DNA of 64,000 nucleotides from Pseudaminobacter soli (ex Li et al. 2025) (GCF_003012705.1 NZ_PXYL01000008.1:62001-126000), one strand, 5' to 3'; counted from the first letter of the stretch, positions 8,405 to 17,644 are shown. A program made the numbers and translations. The notes: a model not told the origin generated them from the sequence alone.

Positions 8405-9046
8405 TCAGATGGCCTCGCCGGCCAGTTCCTCCGACAGGGTCGTAACCCTGTTCTGCGCGTTGCGCATCATCGGGTAGACGTCGAGCACCTTCTGCCAGGC
8501 TTCCAGTGCCAGCTGCTTGCGCCCGCGCATCTCCATGATCACCGCCAGGCCGGCCATCGCGCCGAAATGGCGCGGCTCTAGGCGCAGCGTGTGCTCGATG
8601 TCAGTCATCGACTTGCCGTAGCTCTGCATCAGGAAATGCACGGTGGCGCGGCGGTTCCAGCCTTCGGCATAATTCGGCGCAAGGGTGACGATCTGGTCGA
8701 GGAAGTCCAGGGCGACGTCGAACTTCTGTTGCTCCATCGCCTTTTGCGCCCATCCCATCATCAGGTCGACGGAGGCGCTGCCCGAATGGTCCCAGCGGCT
8801 CTGGATGCGGGCGGCAATGCGCGCGGCCGCCTTCTCGTTGCGCTCGCGCTTGAGGTCGGCAAACAGCGAATCGAGCGTGACCGGAGCGCGGGGGACTGCC
8901 TGCTCCTTCGGCCTGGGAGCCGGAGAATCGCTCGACGGCGGAGGTGCGAGCGGATCGCCCTGTTCGGGTAGTTCGGACTGCGCGGAGGCGGGCATCGTGC
9001 CAGTGGCCACCATCAGTCCAAGAAAAACAGCAAAAACGCTCCGCAT
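8405..9046 (-). CDS. Exported TPR-repeat protein
   Basis: The 213-residue product begins with a cleavable signal peptide (MRSVFAVFLGLMVATGTMPASAQ), a Pro-rich spacer (PLAPPPSSDSPAPRPK), then a helical-repeat part with two recognisable tetratricopeptide repeats (NYAEGWNRRATVHFL and PRHFGAMAGLAVIMEM, about residues 130-195). TPRs mediate protein contacts; a periplasmic scaffold role is inferred. ATG 9046 gives the signal peptide; upstream codons in this frame run through rpmJ in another frame and are not coding. Confidence 0.8.
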   Translation of the reverse strand: MRSVFAVFLGLMVATGTMPASAQSELPEQGDPLAPPPSSDSPAPRPKEQAVPRAPVTLDSLFADLKRERNEKAAARIAARIQSRWDHSGSASVDLMMGWAQKAMEQQKFDVALDFLDQIVTLAPNYAEGWNRRATVHFLMQSYGKSMTDIEHTLRLEPRHFGAMAGLAVIMEMRGRKQLALEAWQKVLDVYPMMRNAQNRVTTLSEELAGEAI

Positions 9047-9156
9047 ACCGAAGAAACTATTCTTCGGTATGGGAACGTCAAATTGAATTTCGCGTGAAAG
9101 GATTCGGCGCAATGCCGACTCCGGCCGGATAAAGCGAAATCGTCCGGCCCGAATAC

Positions 9157-9282
9157 TCAGCCCTGGCGGGCCTTGTAGCGCGGAGCGGTCTTGTTGATGA
9201 GGTAAACGCGACCCTTGCGGCGAACCAGCTGGGTGTCGCGATGACGACCCTTGAGGGCCTTGAGCGAATTCTTGATCTTCAT
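9157..9282 (-). CDS. rpmJ: 50S ribosomal protein L36 (cysteine-free type)
   Basis: A 41-residue basic protein, [20 protein letters not shown] at its start and [10 protein letters not shown] at its end, matches the L36 family. It is the longer, zinc-free form: the four zinc ligands of the classical L36 are absent. L36 binds 23S rRNA in the large subunit. It lies alone in a 440-base interval upstream of the TPR gene and is usually an orphan gene in alphaproteobacteria. Confidence 0.93.
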   Translation of the reverse strand: MKIKNSLKALKGRHRDTQLVRRKGRVYLINKTAPRYKARQG

Positions 9283-9489
9283 TGGTCTGATCCGTCGAAC
9301 TGGGCCCGTCGCCAGGCCGAACTGAAAGACGCGCCCGAGAGCGCGTCCAAACTTGTGGGTGGCTCATAGACGAGGAGTCTCCGTCCTGTCAACCTCCGGC
9401 AGCGCTCGGCATGCAATTGGAAGCGTTGCGGCTAAGCTTTTCTGCACGTTAATCTTGCGCTTTCCCACGGCAATGAAGGGAGGTCGTCC

Positions 9490-9894
9490 ATGCGCTTCGC
9501 CGTCGGCCTGCTTTGCCTGGCTGCGCTCTTGGCGGCGAGGCCGGTGCTCGCACAGGAATGCGACGATTCTTCGAACCAGTCCCAGCTGAACGAATGTGCC
9601 GACCTGGCGCTGATCAAGACCAAGGCAGCGGTCAAAGAGGCCTATGACGAGATCATGGGCCGTCTCAAGGACGATCCGGAAGGCAGGGAGAGACTGGCGG
9701 CCGCGCAGAAGGCCTGGGACGCCTATAGCAAGGCCGAATGCGATTTTTCGACCGGCGACACGGTCAATGGCAGCATCCATCCCATGCTGTCCCTGGAGTG
9801 TCTCGATGATCTCAGCAGACAGCGCCTGGACAAGCTCAGGGCCTATCTCAAGTGCGAGGAGGGCGACCTGACCTGCCCGGTGCCGGCCAAGTAG
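9490..9894 (+). CDS. LprI/DUF1311 family secreted protein
   Basis: The 134-residue product has a signal peptide ending near ARPVLAQE, then the DUF1311 pattern: C..SSNQSQLNECAD near residues 24-36, AQKAWDAYSKAEC near residues 79-91, and further cysteines (six in all in the mature part) that can pair. LprI of Mycobacterium inhibits lysozyme; for most homologues the role is not tested. GGGAGG lies 6-7 bases before the ATG. It converges on purK. Confidence 0.85.
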   Translation: MRFAVGLLCLAALLAARPVLAQECDDSSNQSQLNECADLALIKTKAAVKEAYDEIMGRLKDDPEGRERLAAAQKAWDAYSKAECDFSTGDTVNGSIHPMLSLECLDDLSRQRLDKLRAYLKCEEGDLTCPVPAK

Positions 9895-9898
9895 TCCG

Positions 9899-10975
9899 TC
9901 AGCGCCGCAGCCGCGTGAAATGGCCCATCTTGCGGCCGGGGCGCGCTTCCGCCTTGCCGTAGAGATGCAGGATCAGATCGGGCTCGCCGGCGAGATCCCC
10001 AACCTGGCTCACTTCATCGCCGATCAGGTTTTCCATGATGCAGTCGGAATGCCGATTGGCGTTGCCAAGCGGCAGGCCGACGATTGCGCGTACATGCTGC
10101 TCGAACTGCGAGACGGCGCAGGCGGCTTCCGTCCAATGGCCGGAATTGTGGACGCGGGGGGCGATCTCGTTGACCAGCAGCGAGCCATCGGGAAGCACGA
10201 AGAACTCGACGCCGATGACGCCGACATAGTCGAGCGCATCGAGGATGGCGAAGGCAGCCGCTTTCGCTGCGGCGGCGGTCTCCGGCGTGATGTTGGCCGG
10301 CACGGTGGAACTGTGCAGGATGCCGTGGCGATGGACGTTTTCGGCCGGATCATAGGCCGACAGCGCGCCGTTGCGGTCGCGCGTGGCGATGATGGAGATT
10401 TCCCGGTCGAAGGTCACGAAGGCTTCGAGGATCAGGGGCACGTTGCCCATGGCCGTAAACGTGCCGCCGGTCTCGTGTAGGGGCACGTTGCGGAAAACGC
10501 GCTGCCCCTTGCCGTCATAGCCCAGGCGGCGCGTCTTCAGCACGCCCGCGCCGTGGAAGTCGTGCAGGGCGGCATGCAGGCCGTGATCGTCGTCGACGGC
10601 GCGGAAATCCGCCGTCGGGATGCCGATGCCGTTCAAAAAGGTCTTTTCGGTCAGCCGGTCCTGCGACACGTCGAGCGCGCGGGCAGGCGGCAGCACGGCA
10701 ATGGTCGCGGCCAGCGTTTCGGCGGCCTGTACAGGCACGTTCTCGAATTCGTAGGTCACCACGTCGCATTTGCCGGCAAGCTCGCGCAAGGCGACCGGGT
10801 CGTCATAGGCGGCAATGATCTGGTCGTTGGCCACCTGCGCAGCGGGACAGCCTGCCTGCGGCTCCAGCACCACCGTCCGGTAGCCGAGGCGCGCCGCGGC
10901 CATGGCCAGCATGCGGCCGAGCTGGCCGCCGCCGATGATGCCGATGGTGGAGCCGGCGGGCAGCGGTGCGGTCAT
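9899..10975 (-). CDS. purK: 5-(carboxyamino)imidazole ribonucleotide synthase PurK
   Basis: PurK uses ATP and bicarbonate to carboxylate AIR to N5-CAIR in purine synthesis. The 358-residue ATP-grasp protein opens with the Rossmann-like [17 protein letters not shown] and has VTYEFENVP, the ATP-grasp segment [12 protein letters not shown] near residues 148-159, and [20 protein letters not shown] with acidic metal ligands. Its ATG overlaps the purE stop by four bases, so purEK form a coupled operon. Confidence 0.96.
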   Translation of the reverse strand: MTAPLPAGSTIGIIGGGQLGRMLAMAAARLGYRTVVLEPQAGCPAAQVANDQIIAAYDDPVALRELAGKCDVVTYEFENVPVQAAETLAATIAVLPPARALDVSQDRLTEKTFLNGIGIPTADFRAVDDDHGLHAALHDFHGAGVLKTRRLGYDGKGQRVFRNVPLHETGGTFTAMGNVPLILEAFVTFDREISIIATRDRNGALSAYDPAENVHRHGILHSSTVPANITPETAAAAKAAAFAILDALDYVGVIGVEFFVLPDGSLLVNEIAPRVHNSGHWTEAACAVSQFEQHVRAIVGLPLGNANRHSDCIMENLIGDEVSQVGDLAGEPDLILHLYGKAEARPGRKMGHFTRLRR

Positions 10976-11469
10976 TGTTCGTCCTTGGGGTGTTCGGCGA
11001 CCTTGGCGGTCTGTTCGGCGCGCCAGGCGTCCAGCCGCTCGGCCAGATCCTCGTCACCCAGTGCAAGCACGGCGGCGGCGAGCAGCGCAGCGTTGACCGC
11101 GCCCGACTTGCCGATGGCGAGCGTGCCGACCGGGATGCCGGCCGGCATCTGCACGATCGACAGCAGCGAATCCTGTCCCGAAAGCGCCTTCGATTCCACC
11201 GGCACGCCGAACACCGGCAGCGCCGTCAGCGCCGCCGTCATGCCCGGCAGGTGGGCGGCGCCGCCGGCGCCGGCGATGATGATCTTGAAGCCTTCGGCCT
11301 TGGCGTTGCGGGCGAAGTCGTAGAGCCGCTCCGGCGTGCGGTGGGCGGAGACGATGCGGCTTTCGTAGGAAATGCCGAGCGCCTCAAGCGTGTCGGCGGC
11401 GTGGTGCATGGTTGCCCAGTCGGACTGGCTGCCCATGATGATGGCGACGTCGGCGCGCTCTGTTCCCAA
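10972..11469 (-). CDS. purE: N5-CAIR mutase PurE
   Basis: PurE moves the carboxylate of N5-CAIR to give CAIR. The motif [14 protein letters not shown], the segment SAHRTPERL with the catalytic His, and [11 protein letters not shown] identify it. I start it at TTG 11469, giving 165 residues: CCGGAGG stands seven bases upstream of that TTG and the family motif follows a few residues later. An ATG at 11523 would add 18 residues that look non-homologous. The stop overlaps purK. Confidence 0.95.
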   Translation of the reverse strand: MGTERADVAIIMGSQSDWATMHHAADTLEALGISYESRIVSAHRTPERLYDFARNAKAEGFKIIIAGAGGAAHLPGMTAALTALPVFGVPVESKALSGQDSLLSIVQMPAGIPVGTLAIGKSGAVNAALLAAAVLALGDEDLAERLDAWRAEQTAKVAEHPKDEQ

Positions 11470-11581
11470 TGTCCGGCCTCCGGTTGTCGAATTGGCCTGC
11501 TGGCGATCAGCGTGTCGCGGCATTACCGAAATGCCGCCCGTCCCGCAAGCGTTTCACGCCGGAAAGCTTGCGCCGCGGCCC

Positions 11582-12574
11582 TCAATTCGGATTCGCGCCG
11601 GCCAAGACGAACTCCGTAATGGCGTCGACGACGCCCGGTGCAAGCGGCAGGTTCGGATCGGCATAGGTGGCGATATTTGCGGCGCGGTCGTCCGAGGTCA
11701 CCTCCTTGAGTACATGGTTGACGTCGGGAAGTACCCGCAGCTCGGCCTTCGGATTCGCTTCGGCGAGGCGACGCGCGTCCTCTTCGCTGACCTGTATGTC
11801 GCGCTGGCCCTGAAGGATCAGCACGGGCTTTCGGATCTTTGCCAACAGCTGCGCCGGATCGTAGGAAAGGGCGTTCATGAGGAAGCGCTGCACGCTGGGA
11901 TGAAACAGCGGCAGCAAGGCTGGATTGAGTTTCGAGGCATCCACCGGCTTGCCGGCTTCCAGCTGGGCGATCGCGGACAGGGCTTGATCGAGGATAGGCG
12001 CATTGGCCGGATTGGCGCGGAGCTGCTCGCGCAGCACCTCGCCAAGCGGTCGGCCTGCGGCAGCGACGAGTAGCAAGCCGCAAATACCGGTTTCATCTCT
12101 GGCGGCAGCGGCAAGCGCAACCAGCCCGCCTTCGCTGTGGCCTAGCACCCAGACGCAGTCGCTGCCGGTTTTCTGGCGAATCGATGAGATCCACGCGTGG
12201 ACGTCGTCGGCATAGTCGCCAATCGTCACATTGTTTGCGTCGCTTATGGCTGTCGCGCTGCCGAACATGCCCCGCTTGTCGATGCGGACGGAGGAAATGC
12301 CGCGCCGGCCAAGGCCCTCGGCGAGCAGCCGGTAGCTGGACGCCTGGACGCCCAGTCGGCTGTTGCCGTCGCGGTCGGTCGGGCCCGAGCCGGGAATGAT
12401 GAGAACGACAGGCGCATTCGAGGCGGCAGCCGCATGCAGGGTGCCCTTGAGCGGTCCTTGCGGGCCGGGGGCCTCAACGCCGGTTTCGGCCGAATCAGCA
12501 GAAGCCATGGACATCGCTCCGACAACACCGAGAAAAGCTGCAAAGACCACGCGGGCCGCAAGCTTCCCGACCAT
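11582..12574 (-). CDS. Secreted alpha/beta hydrolase
   Basis: A 330-residue exported hydrolase. A signal peptide (VVFAAFLGVVGAMSMASA) is followed by the fold's oxyanion strand VVLIIPGSGPTDRDGN near residues 58-73, the nucleophile elbow GHSEGG near residue 146, ILQGQRDIQV with the acid region, and the catalytic His in DVNHVLKEV near the C terminus. Substrate unknown; family relatives are peptidase- or esterase-like. The start at 12574 was chosen because it opens the signal peptide; the frame extends 36 codons upstream without sense. Confidence 0.83.
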   Translation of the reverse strand: MVGKLAARVVFAAFLGVVGAMSMASADSAETGVEAPGPQGPLKGTLHAAAASNAPVVLIIPGSGPTDRDGNSRLGVQASSYRLLAEGLGRRGISSVRIDKRGMFGSATAISDANNVTIGDYADDVHAWISSIRQKTGSDCVWVLGHSEGGLVALAAAARDETGICGLLLVAAAGRPLGEVLREQLRANPANAPILDQALSAIAQLEAGKPVDASKLNPALLPLFHPSVQRFLMNALSYDPAQLLAKIRKPVLILQGQRDIQVSEEDARRLAEANPKAELRVLPDVNHVLKEVTSDDRAANIATYADPNLPLAPGVVDAITEFVLAGANPN

Positions 12575-12674
12575 ATGGGTGCAAACACCGCCCGCCGCCT
12601 CACCCCGCGGTCTTCCGAGTCGCCCGGCGGTCGAGGAAACTGATTCGCGGGAGGCCAAGCGCTCCCTCCCGTTG

Positions 12675-12878
12675 TCAGGCAATGATGTCGGGGATCATCT
12701 TGTCTTCCAGCTTGGACAGCATGTCCTTCAGCATGAGCTTTTTCTTCTTCATGCGCTGGATCTGGAGCGGGTCGCAGGACGTCGCGATCATCGCGTTGAT
12801 GGCCGCGTCGAAATCGGCGTGTTCCTGCTTCAGCTTTGCAAACTCAAGACGAATCTCGGTCTGATCCTGGTCTGACAT
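12675..12878 (-). CDS. YdcH family (DUF465) small protein
   Basis: The 67-residue helical protein has the DUF465 pattern, with an N-terminal helix (IRLEFAKLKQEHADFDAAIN) and the highly basic second helix IQRMKKKKLMLKDMLSKLED. The family folds as a short helical hairpin and its role is unknown. A second family member lies 240 bases away on the opposite strand, divergently arranged. Confidence 0.85.
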   Translation of the reverse strand: MSDQDQTEIRLEFAKLKQEHADFDAAINAMIATSCDPLQIQRMKKKKLMLKDMLSKLEDKMIPDIIA

Positions 12879-13028
12879 GTCCACCGTCTGCAGAAATTTC
12901 AAACGCCTAATGCGCCCTATGGCGGGGCTGGAAGCATAGTGCCCACCAACCCGCCGTTCATAGCACATTTCAATCTTTCAGGAAATGCTACCACGCCGCA
13001 TTCGACATGCAAGCAATCTGGTGGCAGA

Positions 13029-13046
13029 CTGTCATCGTACTGTCAC
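13029..13046 (+). promoter_or_regulatory. Candidate Pho box upstream of ydcH-like gene
   Basis: The direct repeat CTGTCAT-CGTA-CTGTCAC matches the PhoB binding pattern (CTGTCAT, 4-base spacer, CTGTCAT) at 13 of 14 repeat positions. It lies 70 bases before the start of the small DUF465 gene at 13116 and points the same way. The window's pstS gene has a similar box, so the organism uses this system. Binding is inferred. Confidence 0.6.
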
Positions 13047-13115
13047 AGGGCAAGACCTGCGGTGGACGCCCTGGGGCGTGTACGATTGTGGAATCCATGA
13101 AAGGGAGCACCAATC

Positions 13116-13298
13116 ATGTCTCTTGCCAACCATCTCGAAGAGTTGCAGCGGAAGCACGGCGATATTGATCGCGAACTCGACCTGGCGATGAATCATCCGT
13201 CAGTCGACGATCTTGAAATCGCCAGTCTCAAGCGACGCAAGTTGGCAATCAAGGACGAGATTGAAAAACTGAAGGCATCCGTGAACACAACGCACTGA
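13116..13298 (+). CDS. YdcH family (DUF465) small protein, possibly phosphate-regulated
   Basis: A 60-residue DUF465 protein with the helix LANHLEELQRKHGDIDREL and the conserved SLKRRKLAIKDEIEKLK. GAAAGGGAG precedes the ATG. It is a paralogue of the minus-strand gene at 12675-12878, less basic than it. The Pho-box-like repeat 70 bases upstream suggests induction under phosphate starvation, a link I have not seen described for this family. Function unknown. Confidence 0.85.
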   Translation: MSLANHLEELQRKHGDIDRELDLAMNHPSVDDLEIASLKRRKLAIKDEIEKLKASVNTTH

Positions 13299-13542
13299 AG
13301 CATTCCTTCATACGGCGCATAAGCGGATGCGCTGCAAGTAGCCGGCGGCAGCGTGGCTTGCCGCCGGAACGATGGGCAAGACCGTTTTTCCAAGCTGTCT
13401 TGGAAAGCTCCCGGCACCCGATCCGTTCCATCACAAAGATCAGAAATTTTGGCAGGCGCTGACTGTCCCTGATGTCCTGGCGGGGTTTAGCGTGCGGCGC
13501 TCCTCGCGAGGGCGGTCCTTCGCCAGCGCGGCGAAGAATGCC

Positions 13543-14787
13543 TCAGCCCTCCTGCTCGGCCGGCGTGCGCGGATCGAGCCGCAGCGCCTCGGGCGTGACG
13601 CCGCGTTCGGACGGCAGTGTCTTGAAGGCCTCGCGCGCTTCCACCGGCACCGGGGCGCGGCGGCTGATGCGCAGCAGCGTGTAGCCGGCGAGCGCGAAAT
13701 GGGCGAGCGCGGTCGCCAGGAACAGGCCCTCCGGGCTCAGCCCCATCAGTGCTGCGCCGACCACCGGTCCGATCATGGTGCCGAAGCCGTAGAGCAAGAG
13801 CAGGCCGCCGGAGAGTTTTACGAAATCCTCGGGCCGGGCGTGGTCGTTGGCATGCGCCACCGCCAGCGAATAGAGCGTGTAGGCAAGCGCGCCATAGGCG
13901 GCGGTCATGGCGATGACCCAGAGGCCATTGGTCGGCGCGATGAAATAGATCGCCACGCCCACCAGCGCCGAGCCGAAGGCGGCGGCGGCCAGCACGAAGC
14001 GGCGGTCGGTCTTGTCCGAAATGCGCCCCATTGGCATCTGCATGGCCGCACCCGCGACCACGACAAGGCTCATCATCAACGCGATTTGGGCGGTCGAGAT
14101 GCCAATGCGCGCGCCATAGACCGCGCCCAGCGTGCCCCAGGCGCCATTGGCGACGCCGATCAGCAGGCAGGCGACGAAGGACACCGGCGAATTGGCATAA
14201 AGCCCCTTGAGGTCCAGAGAGACGTCTTGCAGCGGCTTCGGATGGGCTGCGGTGGAGACGGCCGTGGGAATGAGCGACAGGCAGAACAGGATGCCGGTGA
14301 CCATGAACAGCGAGGCGTTGCGCACGTCGCCCGCCGCCACCATCATCTGGCCGGCCATGATGGAGGCATAGGTCACCATCATGTACATGCCGAAGACGGT
14401 GCCGCGATTCTCATTGGTAGCGCGTTCGTTGAGCCAGCTTTCGATGACCATGAAGGCGCCGGCCATGACGAAACCGGTGAAGGCGCGCAGCACGATCCAG
14501 ACGAGCGCGTCGATCCACAGTCCCGTGAGCAGCGCCACGATGGCCGCCGAAGCCGCAAAGGTGCCGAAGGCGCGCACATGGCCCGCCCGCCGCACCAGGC
14601 GCGGCGCAAAATAGCAGCCGGCGACGAAGCCGCCCGCCCAGGCCGTGCCCATGAGGCCCAGCGAGGCCGTCGAAAAGCCTTCCTCCTGGCCGCGCAGCGG
14701 AAGCAGCAGGCCGTGCAGGCCGGAAGCGGCTAGCAGGAAGGCGGTGCCGCGCAGGAGCGACAGGATCGGCTTGTAGGTTGCAAGCAT
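13543..14787 (-). CDS. MFS transporter
   Basis: A 414-residue membrane protein with about 12 hydrophobic segments. MFS signatures are the loop after helix 2 (CYFAPRLVRRAGHVRAFG), ESWLNERATNENRG at the end of helix 5, and the second-half loop GRISDKTDRRFV. The ESWLNE motif is typical of the YcaD/YfkF-like group of exporters of unknown substrate. The gene stands alone, flanked by a dispersed repeat upstream. Confidence 0.85.
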   Translation of the reverse strand: MLATYKPILSLLRGTAFLLAASGLHGLLLPLRGQEEGFSTASLGLMGTAWAGGFVAGCYFAPRLVRRAGHVRAFGTFAASAAIVALLTGLWIDALVWIVLRAFTGFVMAGAFMVIESWLNERATNENRGTVFGMYMMVTYASIMAGQMMVAAGDVRNASLFMVTGILFCLSLIPTAVSTAAHPKPLQDVSLDLKGLYANSPVSFVACLLIGVANGAWGTLGAVYGARIGISTAQIALMMSLVVVAGAAMQMPMGRISDKTDRRFVLAAAAFGSALVGVAIYFIAPTNGLWVIAMTAAYGALAYTLYSLAVAHANDHARPEDFVKLSGGLLLLYGFGTMIGPVVGAALMGLSPEGLFLATALAHFALAGYTLLRISRRAPVPVEAREAFKTLPSERGVTPEALRLDPRTPAEQEG

Positions 14788-14906
14788 GCGTCAGTCCGGC
14801 GAATCGGAGTGGGGTTCAAAAACGCTGCCCGAAACATACCTGCTTTTCGGCTTTTCAGCGGCGCAAGCGCGACATCATTTGGCGTTCGGGCCGAAGCACG
14901 ACCTCC

Positions 14907-15000
14907 AGCGAGATGAGCCCTCCTGAGATCTCGCTCCAAGTTCTTGTATTTGGAGCATGATCTTGTCCGAAAAGTCTGCAACTTTTCGGGATCATGCTCT
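14907..15000 (+). repeat. Dispersed two-hairpin element, copy 3
   Basis: The first inverted repeat is AGCGAGATGAG...AGATCTCGCT (14907-14935). The second palindromic part runs from GGAGCATGATCTTGTCCGAA to CGGGATCATGCTCT, ending on the stop codon of the DUF1192 gene. It separates that gene from the MFS gene and is nearly identical to copy 4 at 23893. Confidence 0.8.
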
Positions 15001-15190
15001 AGCGCCGAAACAGCGCCTCGGCCGCGCTCTTGGTGGCGTCCTTGGACTTCAGCTCCGTTTCGAGCCTGCCGATCTCGGCCTTTAGCTCGTCGATGCGCTG
15101 CCTGAGCTCGGCCACCGACATGAGTGAAAGGTCCTGGCCGACCACATAGGCGGTCGGTTTCTTCTTCGGTTCGTCGTCGAACAGCGCCAT
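14999..15190 (-). CDS. DUF1192 family protein
   Basis: This 63-residue protein, MALFDDEPKKKPTAYVVGQD at its N terminus, has the DUF1192 pattern LSLMSVAELRQRIDELKAEI, a short coiled-coil helix. The family is restricted to alphaproteobacteria and has no known role. ATG at 15190 follows GGGAGAAATGACG. Its stop lies inside the end of a dispersed repeat. It is divergent from the quinone oxidoreductase gene, with 111 bases between them. Confidence 0.85.
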   Translation of the reverse strand: MALFDDEPKKKPTAYVVGQDLSLMSVAELRQRIDELKAEIGRLETELKSKDATKSAAEALFRR

Positions 15191-15301
15191 CGTCATTTCT
15201 CCCGGCTTGTCCGTTTGCCTGTTTGGGCGACAGACTACATAAGGGGAGGGCAAGGATGCAAATGCCGGGGCGCCAGGCGCACCCGAAAGGAAGGAGCGAC
15301 C

Positions 15302-16312
15302 ATGACCAGCCCAGCGGCAATCCCGGAGAAGATGACGGCGGTGGCGATCTCGTCGCCCGGAGGCCCGATGGTGCTGAAGCCCGAGCGGCGCGACGTGCCG
15401 AAGCCCGAGGCCGGCGAGATCCTGATCGAGGTCAAGGCCGCGGGCGTCAACCGACCCGACGTGTTCCAGCGCATGGGCGCCTATCCACCGCCGCCCGGCG
15501 CCTCCGACCTGCCGGGGCTCGAGGTGGCGGGCATCGTCGCCGCGCTCGGCGAGGGCGTGACCCGCTGGCGCGTGGGCGACAAGGTCTGCGCGCTGACCCC
15601 CGGCGGCGGCTATGCCGAATACGCCAAGGTGCATGAGAGCAACGCGCTGCCGATCCCGTCGGGCTTCACCTTCACCGAGGCCGCTGCTATTCCCGAAACC
15701 TTCTTCACCGTGTGGCACAATGTGTTCGAGCGCGGCGCCCTGAAAAGCGGCGAGACGCTTCTGGTCCATGGCGGCTCGTCGGGCATCGGCACCACGGCGA
15801 TCCAGCTCGCCAACGCCTTTGGGGCCCAGGTGCTGACCACCGCCGGCAGCGCCGAAAAATGCGCGGCCTGCGAAAAGCTGGGCGCCGACCGCGCCATCAA
15901 CTACCGCACCGAGGATTTCGTCGCGGTGGTGAAGGAGGTGACGGAGGGCAGGGGCGCCAACGTCATCCTCGACATGGTGGGCGGCGACTATGTGGCGCGC
16001 AACTACACCGCCGCGGCGGTCGAGGGCCGCATCGTGCAGATCGCCACGCTCGGCGGGGCGGTGGCCACGACCGACGTTTCCAAGCTGATGATGAAGCGGC
16101 TGGTGCACACCGGCTCGACGCTCAGGCCCCGCACGGTCGAGGTGAAGGCGGGCATTGCCGCCGCACTGGAAGCGCAGGTGTGGCCGCTGCTCGCCACTCG
16201 CCGCGTCGCCCCGGTCATGGACATGATTTTTCCCCTGCGCGAAGCTTGGCGCGCGCATGAGCGCATGGAAGAGGGCGACCACATCGGCAAGATCGTGCTC
16301 GACGTGGCGTAG
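15302..16312 (+). CDS. NAD(P)H quinone oxidoreductase (PIG3-type zinc-free MDR)
   Basis: A 336-residue medium-chain dehydrogenase/reductase. The substrate-domain motif AAGVNRPDVFQRMGAYPPPP is typical of the PIG3/TP53I3 quinone oxidoreductase group, and the NADPH-binding region reads LLVHGGSSGIGTTAIQLA. It lacks the structural-zinc cysteine lobe of alcohol dehydrogenases. The likely reaction is one-electron reduction of quinones by NADPH. AAGGAAGGAG precedes the ATG. Nothing nearby adds to the assignment. Confidence 0.87.
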   Translation: MTSPAAIPEKMTAVAISSPGGPMVLKPERRDVPKPEAGEILIEVKAAGVNRPDVFQRMGAYPPPPGASDLPGLEVAGIVAALGEGVTRWRVGDKVCALTPGGGYAEYAKVHESNALPIPSGFTFTEAAAIPETFFTVWHNVFERGALKSGETLLVHGGSSGIGTTAIQLANAFGAQVLTTAGSAEKCAACEKLGADRAINYRTEDFVAVVKEVTEGRGANVILDMVGGDYVARNYTAAAVEGRIVQIATLGGAVATTDVSKLMMKRLVHTGSTLRPRTVEVKAGIAAALEAQVWPLLATRRVAPVMDMIFPLREAWRAHERMEEGDHIGKIVLDVA

Positions 16313-16352
16313 GGGTTTTCGCCCGCCGTCGGGCAATCCCCTCTCCGTCTCT

Positions 16353-16504
16353 CCCCCTCTCCGCCTCGCTACGCTCGGCACCTCTCCCCCATTTTCATGG
16401 GGGCGAGGAACCCAAGTTCTGTGATGGCGCGACCTTGGCGGGTGCCGGTTCCTCGCCCCCGCTTGCGGGGGAGAGGTGTCGAGCGCAGCGAGACGGAGAG
16501 GGGG
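16353..16504. repeat. Pair of inverted ~58-bp C/G-rich elements
   Basis: The left arm (16353-16413) and right arm (16447-16504) are inverted copies of one element. Each contains its own small hairpin (CCCCC-loop-GGGGG) and a segment GTCGAGCGCAGCGAGACGGA or its near match. About 33 bases separate them. The arms differ at scattered positions, so they are not a fresh insertion. The type is a common rhizobial intergenic element, and the pair could fold into one large cruciform. Confidence 0.7.
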
Positions 16505-16561
16505 CGCCGTCGCAGAACCGGCGAGACGCGGATGCTGCCCGCACTGCTGCCGAAAGCCCAC

Positions 16562-16879
16562 TCACTTCACCCCCTCGGCCAATCGCTGGGCGAAGACCAG
16601 CATGCCGGCCATCATCTTGGTGGTGATCTCGACCGGCAGCGGCACGTCGCAGCCGAGCTCCTTGCCGGGCTCCAGCGCCGAACAACAGCGCTTTTGGTTG
16701 CGGCATTCGCGCCGCTGGCAGCGCAGATGCGCGCCCTGCAGCGTGGCGGCGATGCTGCCGGCGAGCACGATGGCGTCGGACAGCGAGCGCGGCAGCGGCT
16801 CGCCCCTGCCGATCAGGGTCGAGCGGGTCTCGGCCGCCTTGCGCGCGGCGCGCTTGTTCATGGTGGGCAACTCGTCCAT
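16562..16879 (-). CDS. Small cysteine-rich hypothetical protein
   Basis: I do not recognise a family for this 105-residue protein. After a basic N terminus (NKRAARKAAETRS) a middle segment holds CQRRECRNQKRCC and a further Cys in ELGCD, six residues spaced like a possible metal site. The C-terminal helix reads ITTKMMAGMLVFAQRL. AGGAGG stands about 7 bases before the ATG, which supports translation. No partner gene is adjacent. Confidence 0.65.
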   Translation of the reverse strand: MDELPTMNKRAARKAAETRSTLIGRGEPLPRSLSDAIVLAGSIAATLQGAHLRCQRRECRNQKRCCSALEPGKELGCDVPLPVEITTKMMAGMLVFAQRLAEGVK

Positions 16880-17644
16880 CGGATTTTCCTCCTGTTCGAA
16901 AGGCGGTCGGGGGAGTCAAAAAAATCCGGACGCGAAGGGGCGTTACCGCGCCTCGCAAACGAAGCCGGATCGTGGGAACGCGGACGCATGGCATCGCGCC
17001 TCTAAGGGTATTGGTTGACGCTAGCCATGCGTCCACCCGGCGCTCTTGCCTGGGTTTGTTCGCCTCCGCATTCGCGCGGCCAGCCACACCCTGGGCCCGG
17101 ACTTGGGGATTCATCATCCAGCAGCGCTACCGTCACGCCACCAGCCCGGACGCCGTCGCCCTCCACGCTCATCCGGTTCATGACCCGTGTTCCCGCGAGG
17201 GCGATGGAGGGGATTATGCGGGAGGTGGCAAAGCGGGGGATGAAAAGGGGCAAATATTTTTGGAAAGTTCAATGGTTTCAATTGATTATCGCGAAGATGA
17301 CGTTGGCATTTATCCACTTGGAACGACGGAGGGCCAAAGTCAGCTGTCCTTGGCGCCCTTTCCAATGTGTGCTTCGCCCAAATCCTGTCTTGCTCTTTAG
17401 CTTCCATCCTTAGCGGCTGCTGCCGGTCGCGCGTATCTCAAAGTTTTCTGGAAAACTCATTGGATATGTAGCTTGGTATGAAGAATAATGCAGCAGAATC
17501 ACTGATATTTCTGCGTGAGCTTTGGTGTGTAGGGGTTAGATTTGTCGTTCAACTCGAATGAAATGACATTGTCTCTTATGAGGCGGGGTTCATTTGATCA
17601 CACCAGAAACTGAGACGAACTTTTGATCGTTATCAAGGGTCAAT
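16880..17644. other. 765-base interval without a supported gene; composition shifts
   Basis: The first part (to about 17250) is G/C-rich and has only short readings without convincing starts. From about 17255 the base composition turns visibly AT-richer and stays so through the following gene, which marks the likely left edge of acquired DNA. I found no tRNA, integrase or clear direct repeat here. A promoter for the downstream gene probably lies in the last 150 bases but I cannot pick a hexamer pair with confidence. Confidence 0.5.

Noticed and set aside
17002-17253. An 83-codon minus-strand frame in the gap before the DUF262-like gene
   Set aside because: No ribosome-binding site or family motif; Gly/Pro-rich composition looks like chance in GC-rich DNA.
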